Notes under the pieces: model-generated
Told to the model about the DNA's origin: nothing
Databases searched by the model: none
The model's input: the letters and a program-made list of their open reading frames with translations, nothing else
Translations under genes and position numbers: made by a program
Origin: an uncultured Streptococcus sp.
GTDB taxonomy: Bacteria > Bacillota > Bacilli > Lactobacillales > Streptococcaceae
NCBI RefSeq assembly: GCF_938020365.1
Contig: NZ_CALIIB010000002.1
Coordinates: forward strand, 1 to 19,517
Reading direction: 5' to 3'
Length of the DNA: 19,517 nt
Shown here: one piece after another, positions 1 through 6,519 of the stretch
Position numbering within the stretch: the first letter of the stretch is position 1
Layout: each line of letters starts with the position of its first letter

Positions 1-56
1 ACCAACGTAAAGACAAAGAAGGAACATTCCACTACTCTTGGTATGACGAAAAATAG
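1..56 (+). CDS. gnd: 3' end of 6-phosphogluconate dehydrogenase (partial)
   Basis: Reading from base 3, this stretch encodes a short C-terminal tail (QRKDKEGTFHYSWYDEK) and stops at TAG 54-56. The tail has the form I recall for streptococcal decarboxylating 6-phosphogluconate dehydrogenase, an NADP-dependent enzyme of the oxidative pentose phosphate pathway. It is followed 9 bases later by a RitR-type regulator, and gnd-ritR is the order known in pneumococcus. Only 17 codons are visible, so the name rests on tail similarity and synteny rather than on any catalytic motif. Confidence 0.7.
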   Translation, partial: QRKDKEGTFHYSWYDEK

Positions 57-65
57 GATAGGCCT

Positions 66-755
66 ATGGCAAAGCGAATTTTATTAGTAGAAAATGAAAA
101 GAATCTTGCACGATTTGTGACTTTGGAACTGCAAAAGGAAGCATTTCTTTTGGATGTAGTTGAGACAGGCAGTCAAGGTTTGGCACTAGCTAGAGAAAAT
201 GACTATGATCTATTTTTGCTTAATTATGACCTGCAGGATATGAACGCTAGTGAGTTTGCTAGGCAACTGAGTTTGTTCAAGCCGGCTTCAGTCATTATCG
301 TCTTAGCCAGCCGTGAAGAAATCAAAGAACATGCAGATGAGATTCAGCGCTTTGCTGTTTCCTATACCGTCAAACCTTTTATTATCAGTGATTTGGTTGA
401 GAAAGTATCCGATATCTTTCGAGGTCGGGACTTTATCGACCAGCATTGTAGCAAGTTAAAAACACCGACTGCTTACCGCAATCTACGAGTTGATTTGAAA
501 AATCATATCGTCTATCGTGGAGAGGAAGTGATTGCCTTGACACAACGAGAATATGATCTATTAGTGACGTTGATGAGCAACCAAAAGGTCATGAGCCGCG
601 AGCAGCTTCTAGAACGTGTCTGGAAGTATGAAGGCGCCACTGAGACTAATGTAGTAGATGTCTATATTCGCTATCTACGGAGTAAGATTGACGTTGCTGG
701 GCAGACCAGCTATATCAAAACTGTCCGTGGTATCGGCTATGCTATGCAGGAATAA
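66..755 (+). CDS. ritR: RitR-like orphan OmpR-family response regulator
   Basis: The 229-residue protein has an N-terminal receiver domain (about 1-118), a linker, and a C-terminal OmpR/PhoB winged helix (about 135-227, with the REYDLL and VDVYIRYLRSKI segments). The usual phospho-acceptor aspartate is replaced by asparagine at residue 53 (LLNYD) and the acidic pocket reads E9-N10-E11, so ordinary phosphotransfer is not expected. A cysteine lies at residue 128 in the linker. Asn53 and Cys128 are the hallmarks of pneumococcal RitR, a repressor of iron uptake (piu) reported to respond to oxidation of Cys128 by dimerising. No histidine kinase gene is adjacent. The gene starts 9 bases after the gnd stop, with an AGGATAGG-like ribosome site overlapping that stop, so it is probably co-transcribed with gnd. 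The name is well supported by residues and synteny; target genes here are inferred. Confidence 0.9.
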   Translation: MAKRILLVENEKNLARFVTLELQKEAFLLDVVETGSQGLALARENDYDLFLLNYDLQDMNASEFARQLSLFKPASVIIVLASREEIKEHADEIQRFAVSYTVKPFIISDLVEKVSDIFRGRDFIDQHCSKLKTPTAYRNLRVDLKNHIVYRGEEVIALTQREYDLLVTLMSNQKVMSREQLLERVWKYEGATETNVVDVYIRYLRSKIDVAGQTSYIKTVRGIGYAMQE

Positions 756-763
756 TAAGAACA

Positions 764-794
764 AACCCGCCCTCTGTTTCCAGAAGGGCGGGTT
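764..794. terminator. Bidirectional terminator between ritR and luxS
   Basis: AACCCGCCCT (764-773) and AGGGCGGGTT (785-794) form a perfect 10-bp GC-rich stem with an 11-base loop. It lies between two convergent genes. A run of T follows on the plus strand (797-800), and on the minus strand the stem is followed by a T-poor stretch, so it should work better for ritR than for luxS. Confidence 0.85.
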
Positions 795-841
795 AATTTT
801 AGCGCAAATAATAGAATCCTAGAAGATTAAAATCCCTCTGC

Positions 842-1324
842 TTAGAGGACATGGCGCTCAAAAGCATTGTCAGAGATTCCTTGGCTGAGAATGAGTTTCG
901 CCCATTCTTTGGCAGAAAAGAGGCTGTGATCCTTGTAATTGCCACAGGATTCGATAGTAGTGCCAGGGACATCCTCCCAAGTAGTCGTCTCAGCGATTTC
1001 TTCTAAGCAAGATTTGATGACTTGAGCAATTTCAGTCGCTGAGTGTTGCCCCCACATAATCATATGGAAGCCTGTCCGGCAACCGAAAGGTGAGCAGTCA
1101 ATCATACCATCAATCCGCTTGCGAATCAGCATAGCTAGTAAATGCTCGATGGTGTGCAGGCCAGCCGTCGGAATAGCGTCTTCATTTGGCTGTACCAAAC
1201 GAATATCAAAGTTAGAGATAATATCTCCTTTAGGGCCAGTTTCTTCGCCAATGAGGCGAACATAGGGTGCTTTTACGATTGTATGGTCAAGCTCAAAACT
1301 TTCAACGATAACTTCTTTAGACAT
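842..1324 (-). CDS. luxS: S-ribosylhomocysteine lyase LuxS
   Basis: The 160-residue protein is full length for LuxS. It cleaves S-ribosylhomocysteine to homocysteine and DPD, the precursor of autoinducer-2, as part of the activated methyl cycle in the cytoplasm. The metal ligands are visible: His57 and His61 in HTIEHLLA and Cys127 in ESCGNY. Glu60 and Cys82 (FGCRTGF) are the expected catalytic residues. The start is supported by AAAGGAG seven bases or so upstream (plus-strand 1330-1336). It is a single-gene unit on the minus strand with its own promoter, convergent with ritR and divergent from rny. The leader carries a small hairpin noted separately. The call is secure. Confidence 0.97.
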   Translation of the reverse strand: MSKEVIVESFELDHTIVKAPYVRLIGEETGPKGDIISNFDIRLVQPNEDAIPTAGLHTIEHLLAMLIRKRIDGMIDCSPFGCRTGFHMIMWGQHSATEIAQVIKSCLEEIAETTTWEDVPGTTIESCGNYKDHSLFSAKEWAKLILSQGISDNAFERHVL

Positions 1325-1351
1325 GGTTTCTCCTTTAAAATCTAAAATTGG

Positions 1352-1410
1352 AACCTGAAAATGAGGTCAGGTTTCAAAAGCGATATTTCAAATACTTCCT
1401 TTTGATTATA
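1352..1410 (-). promoter_or_regulatory. luxS promoter and 5' leader hairpin
   Basis: On the minus strand a TATAAT box (plus 1405-1410) preceded by TATGC marks a -10 element; no good -35 is seen. Transcription should begin near 1398. The leader then contains AACCTGA and TCAGGTT (1367-1373 and 1352-1358 in plus coordinates), which pair as a 7-bp stem with an 8-base loop about 28 bases before the start codon. There is no T run behind it, so it is not a simple terminator. Confidence 0.6.
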
Positions 1411-1524
1411 GCATAAAAAAATAAGAGTTAGGAAATAAAAAAATTTTATATATTAAATTCTTTGATTTAGCGCCTTTTCGCCCAATAATAGGCAAAAAAC
1501 GGCCTTCTTTTTCAAAAAATTGAT

Positions 1525-1553
1525 TTGTGAATTTCTGCTATTTATGATAGAAT
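1525..1553 (+). promoter_or_regulatory. rny promoter
   Basis: TTGTGA (1525-1530) and TAGAAT (1548-1553) are separated by 17 bases, and the -10 is extended by TG at 1545-1546. Transcription would start near 1560, about 40 bases before the rny start codon. Confidence 0.65.
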
Positions 1554-1600
1554 AAAAAGGAATTTTGAATTCAATAATTAAATAGATTTGGAGTAAAAAC

Positions 1601-3214
1601 ATGGGCTTATATACGATAGCTGCTTTTGTTTTTGCTGCCATCATTGGTTTAGTGATTGGGTATGTAGGAATCGCGGTTAAGATGAAAGCATCTAAAGAAG
1701 CCGCGGAACTTACTCTTTTAAATGCTGAACAAGAAGCAACCAATTTACGCGGTCAGGCAGAACGCGAAGCGGATTTGATTGTCAAAGAAGCGATGCGCGA
1801 AACCAGTTCGCTTAAAAAAGAAGCACTTTTGGAGGCAAAAGAAGAAGCCAGAAAATATCGTGAAGAGGTTGATGCAGAATTTAAGTCTGAGCGTCAGGAG
1901 TTAAAACAAATTGAAAGCCGCTTGACAGAGCGTGCAAGTAGTCTTGACCGCAAAGATGATAATTTAACCAACAAGGAAAAGACTTTGGAGCATAAAGAAC
2001 AAAGTCTGACTGATAAAGCTAAACACATTGATGCGCGTGAAGCACAAGTAGCTGAGCTAGAGAAGCAAAAAGAAGCTGAGCTTGAGCGGGTAGCGTCCTT
2101 GACTCAGACGGAAGCGCGTGAGATTATCTTGACCAAGACCGAGGACAAGCTGTCCAAGGAAATTGCAACTCGTATTCGGGAAGCAGAGCAGGATATCAAA
2201 GAGCGCTCTGACAAGGTGGCCAAGGATATCTTGGTTCAAGCTATGCAGCGGATTGCTGGTGACTATGTGGCTGAACAGACCAATTCAACGGTTCATCTTC
2301 CTGATGACAGCATGAAGGGACGGATTATCGGACGTGAAGGTCGCAATATTCGAACCTTTGAAAGCTTGACAGGGATTGATGTTATCATTGATGATACGCC
2401 TGAAGTGGTTACTCTTTCAGGTTTCGATCCAGTTCGCCGTGAGATTGCTCGGATGACCATGGAAGCTCTTCTCAAGGATGGTCGGATCCATCCCGCTCGT
2501 ATCGAGGAATTGGTCGAAAAGAATCGCTTAGAGATTGACAACCGTATTCGAGAGTATGGTGAAGCCGCAGCTTATGAAATCGGAGCGCCAAACTTGCATC
2601 CTGATTTGATGAAAATCATGGGTCGCTTGCAGTTCCGTACTTCCTACGGACAAAATGTTCTCCGTCACTCGATTGAGGTTGCCAAACTGGCTGGAGTTAT
2701 CGCTGGAGAGTTGGGTGAAAATGTTAACTTGGCTCGTCGTGCTGGTTTCCTCCATGATATTGGCAAGGCTATCGACCGAGAAGTAGAAGGCAGCCACGTG
2801 GAAATCGGAACAGAGTTGGCTCGTAAGTATAAGGAACATCCAGTTGTTATCAATACTATTGCTAGCCACCACGGTGATGTAGAGGCTGAGAGCGTCATTG
2901 CAGTCATTGTTGCAGCAGCGGATGCCCTGAGCGCAGCTCGTCCAGGAGCTCGTAGTGAGTCGCTGGAAAGCTACATCAAGCGATTGCATGATTTGGAAGA
3001 AATTGCGAACAGCTTTGAGGGAGTTAAGACAAGCTTTGCCCTTCAAGCAGGTCGTGAAATCCGAATCATGGTCAGTCCAGAGAAAATCAAGGATGATAAG
3101 ATTACAATCTTGGCGCATGATGTGCGTGAAAAGATTGAAAATAACTTGGAGTATCCAGGAAATATCAAGGTCACAGTCATTCGCGAAATGCGAGCAGTTG
3201 ATTATGCAAAATAA
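1601..3214 (+). CDS. rny: Ribonuclease Y
   Basis: This 537-residue protein has the RNase Y plan: one N-terminal membrane helix (about 3-25), a long charged coiled coil (about 30-210, rich in E/K/A heptads), a KH domain with GRIIGREGRNIR near residue 240, and an HD hydrolase domain with the catalytic His385-Asp386 pair (FLHDIGKA) and a later SHHGD. RNase Y is a membrane-anchored endonuclease that starts mRNA decay and processes operon transcripts in Firmicutes. The ATG at 1601 follows a TGGAG ribosome site at 1589-1593 and gives the membrane anchor directly. It has its own promoter and a strong terminator, so it is a single-gene unit. Several long antisense frames lie inside it and are shadows. 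Confidence 0.97.
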   Translation: MGLYTIAAFVFAAIIGLVIGYVGIAVKMKASKEAAELTLLNAEQEATNLRGQAEREADLIVKEAMRETSSLKKEALLEAKEEARKYREEVDAEFKSERQELKQIESRLTERASSLDRKDDNLTNKEKTLEHKEQSLTDKAKHIDAREAQVAELEKQKEAELERVASLTQTEAREIILTKTEDKLSKEIATRIREAEQDIKERSDKVAKDILVQAMQRIAGDYVAEQTNSTVHLPDDSMKGRIIGREGRNIRTFESLTGIDVIIDDTPEVVTLSGFDPVRREIARMTMEALLKDGRIHPARIEELVEKNRLEIDNRIREYGEAAAYEIGAPNLHPDLMKIMGRLQFRTSYGQNVLRHSIEVAKLAGVIAGELGENVNLARRAGFLHDIGKAIDREVEGSHVEIGTELARKYKEHPVVINTIASHHGDVEAESVIAVIVAAADALSAARPGARSESLESYIKRLHDLEEIANSFEGVKTSFALQAGREIRIMVSPEKIKDDKITILAHDVREKIENNLEYPGNIKVTVIREMRAVDYAK

Positions 3215-3248
3215 AAAGGTTGAGACATTTGTCTCGACCTTTTTGTTT
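3213..3248 (+). terminator. rny terminator
   Basis: A 14-base stem (3213-3226 with 3231-3244, one G-T pair) and a 4-base loop are followed by T-rich sequence, starting directly at the rny stop codon. Confidence 0.85.
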
Positions 3249-3280
3249 GTTTTAAATGAAGTAATAAACCGCTATTGTTT

Positions 3281-3423
3281 GCAGAAGCTGGCTTGAACAA
3301 TGCTCAGCTAATCTTGATTATCTGCCTCAACAGGACTTCACCCTTGCCCTCTACAAGACCATCAATCAGATTAACAACCCGCCTTTCTTGGTCATGATTG
3401 AGAGATTGAAAGAAGGAACTTGA
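3281..3423 (+). pseudogene. Scrambled 3' remnant of an mnmM duplicate
   Basis: Two blocks match the intact mnmM gene at 14957-15505. Bases 3281-3316 match 15137-15172 with about two differences, and 3322-3414 matches from about 15407 to the end of the gene, including a 35-base identical stretch around 3351-3385. Roughly 230 bases of the middle are missing, and the join changes the frame. The second block still encodes a clean C-terminus (QQDFTLALYKTINQINNPPF, then a short altered tail) ending at TGA 3421-3423. Differences outside the identical core are mostly at third codon positions, which suggests that the copy diverged as a functional gene or came from a related streptococcus before it was lost. 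It has no start codon and is not expected to make a product. Confidence 0.8.
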
Positions 3424-3428
3424 GATAC

Positions 3429-3490
3429 AATAAGGATACAGAGAGGAAAGCCAGATAATAGGAGCTTGCAGTACTGTATCCTTATTTTTT
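3429..3490 (+). terminator. Terminator-like long hairpin behind the mnmM remnant
   Basis: AATAAGGATACAG (3429-3441) is exactly complementary to CTGTATCCTTATT (3474-3486), giving a 13-bp stem with a 32-base loop, followed by TTTT. The long loop is unusual for a terminator. It may be the original terminator of the duplicated mnmM unit. The rest of 3491-3587 is AT-rich with no gene that I can see. Confidence 0.6.
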
Positions 3491-3587
3491 AAATCGTGCA
3501 AATCAAATAAGTAGCTCTAAAAGAAGAGAATTAAGGTGTTTGTTAATTTAAAGCTTTATATTTTCTTACAAAGAAGATATAAGACTT

Positions 3588-3645
3588 TTGACATTTTTCA
3601 ATTTATATGATAAGCTATGACGGTAAAATCAAAAAACGTCACAGC
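3588..3645 (+). promoter_or_regulatory. Promoter and candidate operator of the TetR-ABC operon
   Basis: A consensus TTGACA (3588-3593) is followed 17 bases later by TAAGCT (3611-3616), extended by TG at 3608-3609. Overlapping the -10 and the start region, GCTATGACG (3614-3622) and CGTCACAGC (3637-3645) form an inverted repeat with 8 of 9 positions complementary and a 14-base spacer. Its place at the promoter, just before a TetR gene, suits an autoregulatory operator. In RNA it could also fold as a hairpin followed by a T run (3647-3651). Confidence 0.6.
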
Positions 3646-3662
3646 GTTTTTAGGAGGAAGTT

Positions 3663-4259
3663 ATGGCTACTGCTTTTACTGCTGAAGAAAAAGAAGCAAT
3701 TAGAAAGAAATTACATAAAGTTGCAAAGGAATGCCTTCAAAGATATGGGGTTAAGAAAACAACAGTTGACCAGATGGCAGCCTTGGCTGATATTTCCAAA
3801 GGCTCTTTTTATAATTTTTATCCTTCAAAGGAAATGTTATTTTTTGCAGTCTTAGAAGAATATCAAATAGATGTTATGAATCGCCCGACAGAACAATTAG
3901 ATATGGAAGCCAAGATAGATACAAATCGTCTAGTAGAGTTACTTTATGATTTTTATCAAGATTTTCGCTATTCATTTATGTATACCATATTTAAAAATCA
4001 TGAAATGGAATTACTCATAAGAAAATTGCCGAAAGAGGCGATAACAAATCATCATCTGATAGACGATAGGATGGTTAAAAAAATTGTGTCTCGAATCAAC
4101 ATTAGAGAAAATGTATCGGTAGAAATCGTCTCTGCTTTATTTAGAACGATTGCTATGACTATATTACACATCGAGGAAATCGGTGAAGAACAATTTGATA
4201 CCACATTGAAGTTAGTTATACAAGGAATTGTTGAGCAAATTACTAAGGAGGATAGGTAA
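3663..4259 (+). CDS. TetR/AcrR-family transcriptional regulator
   Basis: The 198-residue protein starts with a TetR-type helix-turn-helix (about 12-58; RYGVKKTTVDQMAALADISK followed by GSFYNFYPSKEMLF), the most conserved part of the family. The C-terminal ligand-binding half has no recognisable signature, so the inducer is unknown. The ATG at 3663 has a perfect AGGAGG at 3652-3657. Its stop overlaps the start of the ABC ATPase gene by one base (TAATG), so the two are translationally coupled. The likely role is a local repressor of the transporter that is relieved by the transporter's substrate. The gene and its two partners are clearly richer in A+T than rny or trkA, which is consistent with acquisition from outside. 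A second frame at 3607-3855 is a shadow. Confidence 0.88.
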   Translation: MATAFTAEEKEAIRKKLHKVAKECLQRYGVKKTTVDQMAALADISKGSFYNFYPSKEMLFFAVLEEYQIDVMNRPTEQLDMEAKIDTNRLVELLYDFYQDFRYSFMYTIFKNHEMELLIRKLPKEAITNHHLIDDRMVKKIVSRINIRENVSVEIVSALFRTIAMTILHIEEIGEEQFDTTLKLVIQGIVEQITKEDR

Positions 4260-5212
4260 TGGTGAAAGAAGCAATTAGAACCGCAAACCTTTCTAAAAGA
4301 TATGGAACAAAAAATGTTGTCAACAACTTGAATCTATCAATAAAAAGTGGTGAAATAGTAGGTTTTTTAGGACTGAATGGTGCAGGGAAAACAACGACGA
4401 TGAGAATGATGCTGGGATTGATAAAATCTACATCAGGAGAATGTTATATTCAAGGAAAAAAGTTAGATCTGAGTAATTTAGAACTTCGAAATGAAATAGG
4501 TTATATTATTGAGACACCTTATTCTTATCCAGACTTAACTGTGAGAGAAAATTTAGAAATAGTTAGTAAATTAAGAGGGGTTAATAAGGATAATATTGAC
4601 TGGGTAATTGAAAAATTAAAACTAAAGCAATATGAACATAAACAGGAGAAGCATCTTTCTTTAGGAAATGTTGCGCGTTTAGGAATTGCAAAAGCGATTA
4701 TTCATAAACCTAAAATTCTAATTCTTGATGAGCCAACAAATGGATTAGACCCTTTTGGAGTTATTGAAGTTAGAGAATTATTAAAGGAATTGGCGAATAA
4801 TCTAGGTACCACTGTTCTTATTTCCAGTCATAATCTGGAGGAAATATCTAAGATTGCGACTAGAATAATCATTATACACGAGGGCAGACTTATAAGAGAA
4901 GTTGAAAGCAATGAATTAGAGCAGTACTTAGAAAAGAAGTTACTAGTAAGTGGTTCTAATAATAAGGCCATGAAAGAAGTATTATCTAACCATGGCTATC
5001 AGGTAAATATTCAATCAGACACAGAAAATAATATCCATTTCTTGGAATTAACTGATAGAAAATCTGTGGAATATCCGGAAGAAATTACTACATTGCTAGT
5101 TAATGCAGGTTATCCACCCAAATCGCTGGCTGTTGAAAAAGAAGATTTAGAGCATTATTTCTTAAGAATACTGAATGACTATCATGGAGGAATCTCGAAT
5201 GAAAAAGCTTAG
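4259..5212 (+). CDS. BcrA/LanF-type ABC transporter ATP-binding protein
   Basis: The 317-residue protein has a single nucleotide-binding domain: Walker A GLNGAGKTT (38-46), signature LSLG (133-136), Walker B ILILDEP (154-160) with DPFG D-loop, and switch His191. The residue normally Gln in the Q-loop is Glu (IIETPYSYPDLT, near 84-95), the E-loop described for lantibiotic self-protection ATPases of the LanF group and seen in BcrA-like proteins. The ~100 residues after the ATPase core match the C-terminal extension of these families. With the following permease it should form an exporter in the membrane that removes a peptide antibiotic or similar amphiphile. No second permease and no lantibiotic biosynthesis genes are present, so resistance or sensing is more likely than self-immunity. 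The ribosome site AAGGAGG is at 4245-4251. The substrate is unknown. Confidence 0.9.
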   Translation: MVKEAIRTANLSKRYGTKNVVNNLNLSIKSGEIVGFLGLNGAGKTTTMRMMLGLIKSTSGECYIQGKKLDLSNLELRNEIGYIIETPYSYPDLTVRENLEIVSKLRGVNKDNIDWVIEKLKLKQYEHKQEKHLSLGNVARLGIAKAIIHKPKILILDEPTNGLDPFGVIEVRELLKELANNLGTTVLISSHNLEEISKIATRIIIIHEGRLIREVESNELEQYLEKKLLVSGSNNKAMKEVLSNHGYQVNIQSDTENNIHFLELTDRKSVEYPEEITTLLVNAGYPPKSLAVEKEDLEHYFLRILNDYHGGISNEKA

Positions 5213-5975
5213 TTCCTGTATTTTAATTGAATGGAGAAAGTTAATAAAATCAAAACTCTCCATCGTAACTGCTTGTTCTATCTGTTTAGTTCCTTTTATT
5301 GTTGGGTTGTTTGCAACTATGATGAAATATCCAGAGAATTTCAAAAATCTTGGATTGATTTCTGCAAAAATGGAAATGATGAGGATAACAGACTGGTCGT
5401 CGTACTTAATGACCGTATCACAAGTCATTTCTGTTGGGGGATTGCTCATTTTTGGATTTACAGCATCTTGGATTTTTGGTAGAGAATATTCTGATAAAAC
5501 GATGATAGACCTATTAGCACTCCCGATAAAAAGAGATACGATCGTATTATCCAAGTTTATCGTTATCGCTCTATGGAGCTATATTCTATCAGTTTTTGCA
5601 CTTTTATTGGGATTATTAGCTGGCAATCTGATTGGACTTGAGGGTGGGAGCTTAATGGTGATTTTCAAAGGTATACTTACTTTTGGTTATTGCACCACTC
5701 TTACGATCGTACTCTCTACTCCAGTGGCTTTTTTTGCTTGTTTAGGCCGGGGATATTTGTCTCCATTGGCTTTTATTATTTTTACAATTATTTTTTCTCA
5801 GCTTGGTTCTGCTCTTAACTTTGGGAAATACATTCCATGGGCGATTCCTGCACTCGCAAGTGGTATTGCAGGAAAAGCACTATTGAATTTTGGGAGCATT
5901 GTCAGTTTATTTGGGGTAAGTATTCTAGGTCTTATCGCAACAATGGCTTGGTGGAGGTATGCTGATTACGATTAA
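5199..5975 (+). CDS. ABC-2 type permease of the BcrA-like transporter
   Basis: A 258-residue membrane protein with about six hydrophobic segments; the first follows KLIKSKLSIV and the last is near the C-terminus (VSLFGVSILGLIATMAWW). The segment FGREYSDKTMIDLLALP after the second helix is typical of ABC-2/BcrB-type permeases. I chose ATG 5199 rather than the in-frame ATG at 5175 because GGAGG (5187-5191) sits correctly before 5199 and the resulting N-terminus (MKKLSSCILIEWRKL) is the usual short cytoplasmic start. It overlaps the ATPase gene by 14 bases, so the three genes form one coupled operon. A terminator follows at 6036. It partners with the upstream ATPase. Confidence 0.88.
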   Translation: MKKLSSCILIEWRKLIKSKLSIVTACSICLVPFIVGLFATMMKYPENFKNLGLISAKMEMMRITDWSSYLMTVSQVISVGGLLIFGFTASWIFGREYSDKTMIDLLALPIKRDTIVLSKFIVIALWSYILSVFALLLGLLAGNLIGLEGGSLMVIFKGILTFGYCTTLTIVLSTPVAFFACLGRGYLSPLAFIIFTIIFSQLGSALNFGKYIPWAIPALASGIAGKALLNFGSIVSLFGVSILGLIATMAWWRYADYD

Positions 5976-6035
5976 AATGAAGTGATGGAAATGCTAATAA
6001 CACAAAGCCAAGTCTGATTCATTTCAAATCAAAAC

Positions 6036-6075
6036 AACCCCTCCTGTTCAGATTGAAGAACAAGAGGGGTTATTT
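6036..6075 (+). terminator. Terminator of the TetR-ABC operon
   Basis: AACCCCTCCTGTTC (6036-6049) pairs with GAACAAGAGGGGTT (6058-6071) with one mismatch, giving a 14-base stem and an 8-base loop. The T tract behind it is weak (ATTTAT). Confidence 0.75.
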
Positions 6076-6080
6076 ATGAC

Positions 6081-6262
6081 AATCGAAAGTTTTGGGGAGA
6101 GGGGACTATGTGAATATCGTTGGACTAAATGAAAAGATAGTTTCTAATATATGTGATTGGGAAAAAATGACCTTGTCCTTGAAAAGTTAAGTGTCAAACC
6201 GTTCTCAGATGGCAGTTTTAGAACAAGGTAAAATTCCGTTGTCACAGCATTAGTCAGGTGAG
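6081..6262 (+). mobile_element. 3' remnant of an IS200/IS605-type element (tnpA C-terminus and right end)
   Basis: When read with two frame changes, this stretch encodes the end of a Y1 (IS200-type) transposase: NRKFW, then RGDYVNIVGLNEKIVS, then NDLVLEKLSVKPFSDGSF and a stop at 6229-6231. One shift lies near 6096-6098 and the other in the A run near 6162-6167. It matches the C-terminal part of the fuller copy at 7850-8265, including 26 identical bases at 6173-6198. The bases after the stop correspond to the hairpin at 8244-8259 in the other copy but no longer fold well. Homology ends near 6260, where the minus-strand membrane-protein gene is cut off. It is a dead fragment with no active site. 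Confidence 0.8.
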
Positions 6263-6519
6263 GGACAAAATCCGAAAAAAATACTTGGTCTGAACCTTTT
6301 CCAACAGGGGCCGGATTAAAAAGAAGCTGAGGAGAAAGAGCAGGAGGATGGGGTAGAAATACCAAGGCTTACTGATGAATTGGGACTCCTCAGCAATCCT
6401 TAAAGGGATATAAGTATGGGACAGTAGAATCTGCCCAGACAGGAAAAGCAAGACAATCACAGTCATGGTCAGAATCAGAAATAGCCCAGATTAAAGATGG
6501 TGTTAGAAAATTGCTTCAT
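6254..6519 (-). pseudogene. Frameshifted, truncated membrane-protein gene coupled to the ABC ATPase
   Basis: The ATG (plus 6517-6519) overlaps the stop of the ABC ATPase gene as ATGA, a typical coupled start. It reads MKQFSNTIFNLGYF and then hits TGA; a single-base deletion near 6473-6482 moves the rest into the frame LILTMTVIVLLFLSGQILL. The restored product has two hydrophobic segments (about 10-32 and 50-68). After about 88 residues the reading runs into the IS200 remnant and stops at 6254-6256, so both a frameshift and an IS truncation have hit it. The intact gene was presumably a polytopic membrane protein working with or near the ATPase; I cannot name the family. Confidence 0.65.

Noticed and set aside
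1142..1345. Plus-strand 67-codon frame opposite luxS
   Set aside because: It is a shadow of luxS with no ribosome site or recognisable content.
2528..3118. A 196-codon open frame on the minus strand inside rny
   Set aside because: It is antisense to conserved KH/HD coding sequence, has no sensible ribosome site or domain content, and is Cys/Ser-rich in the manner of shadow frames.
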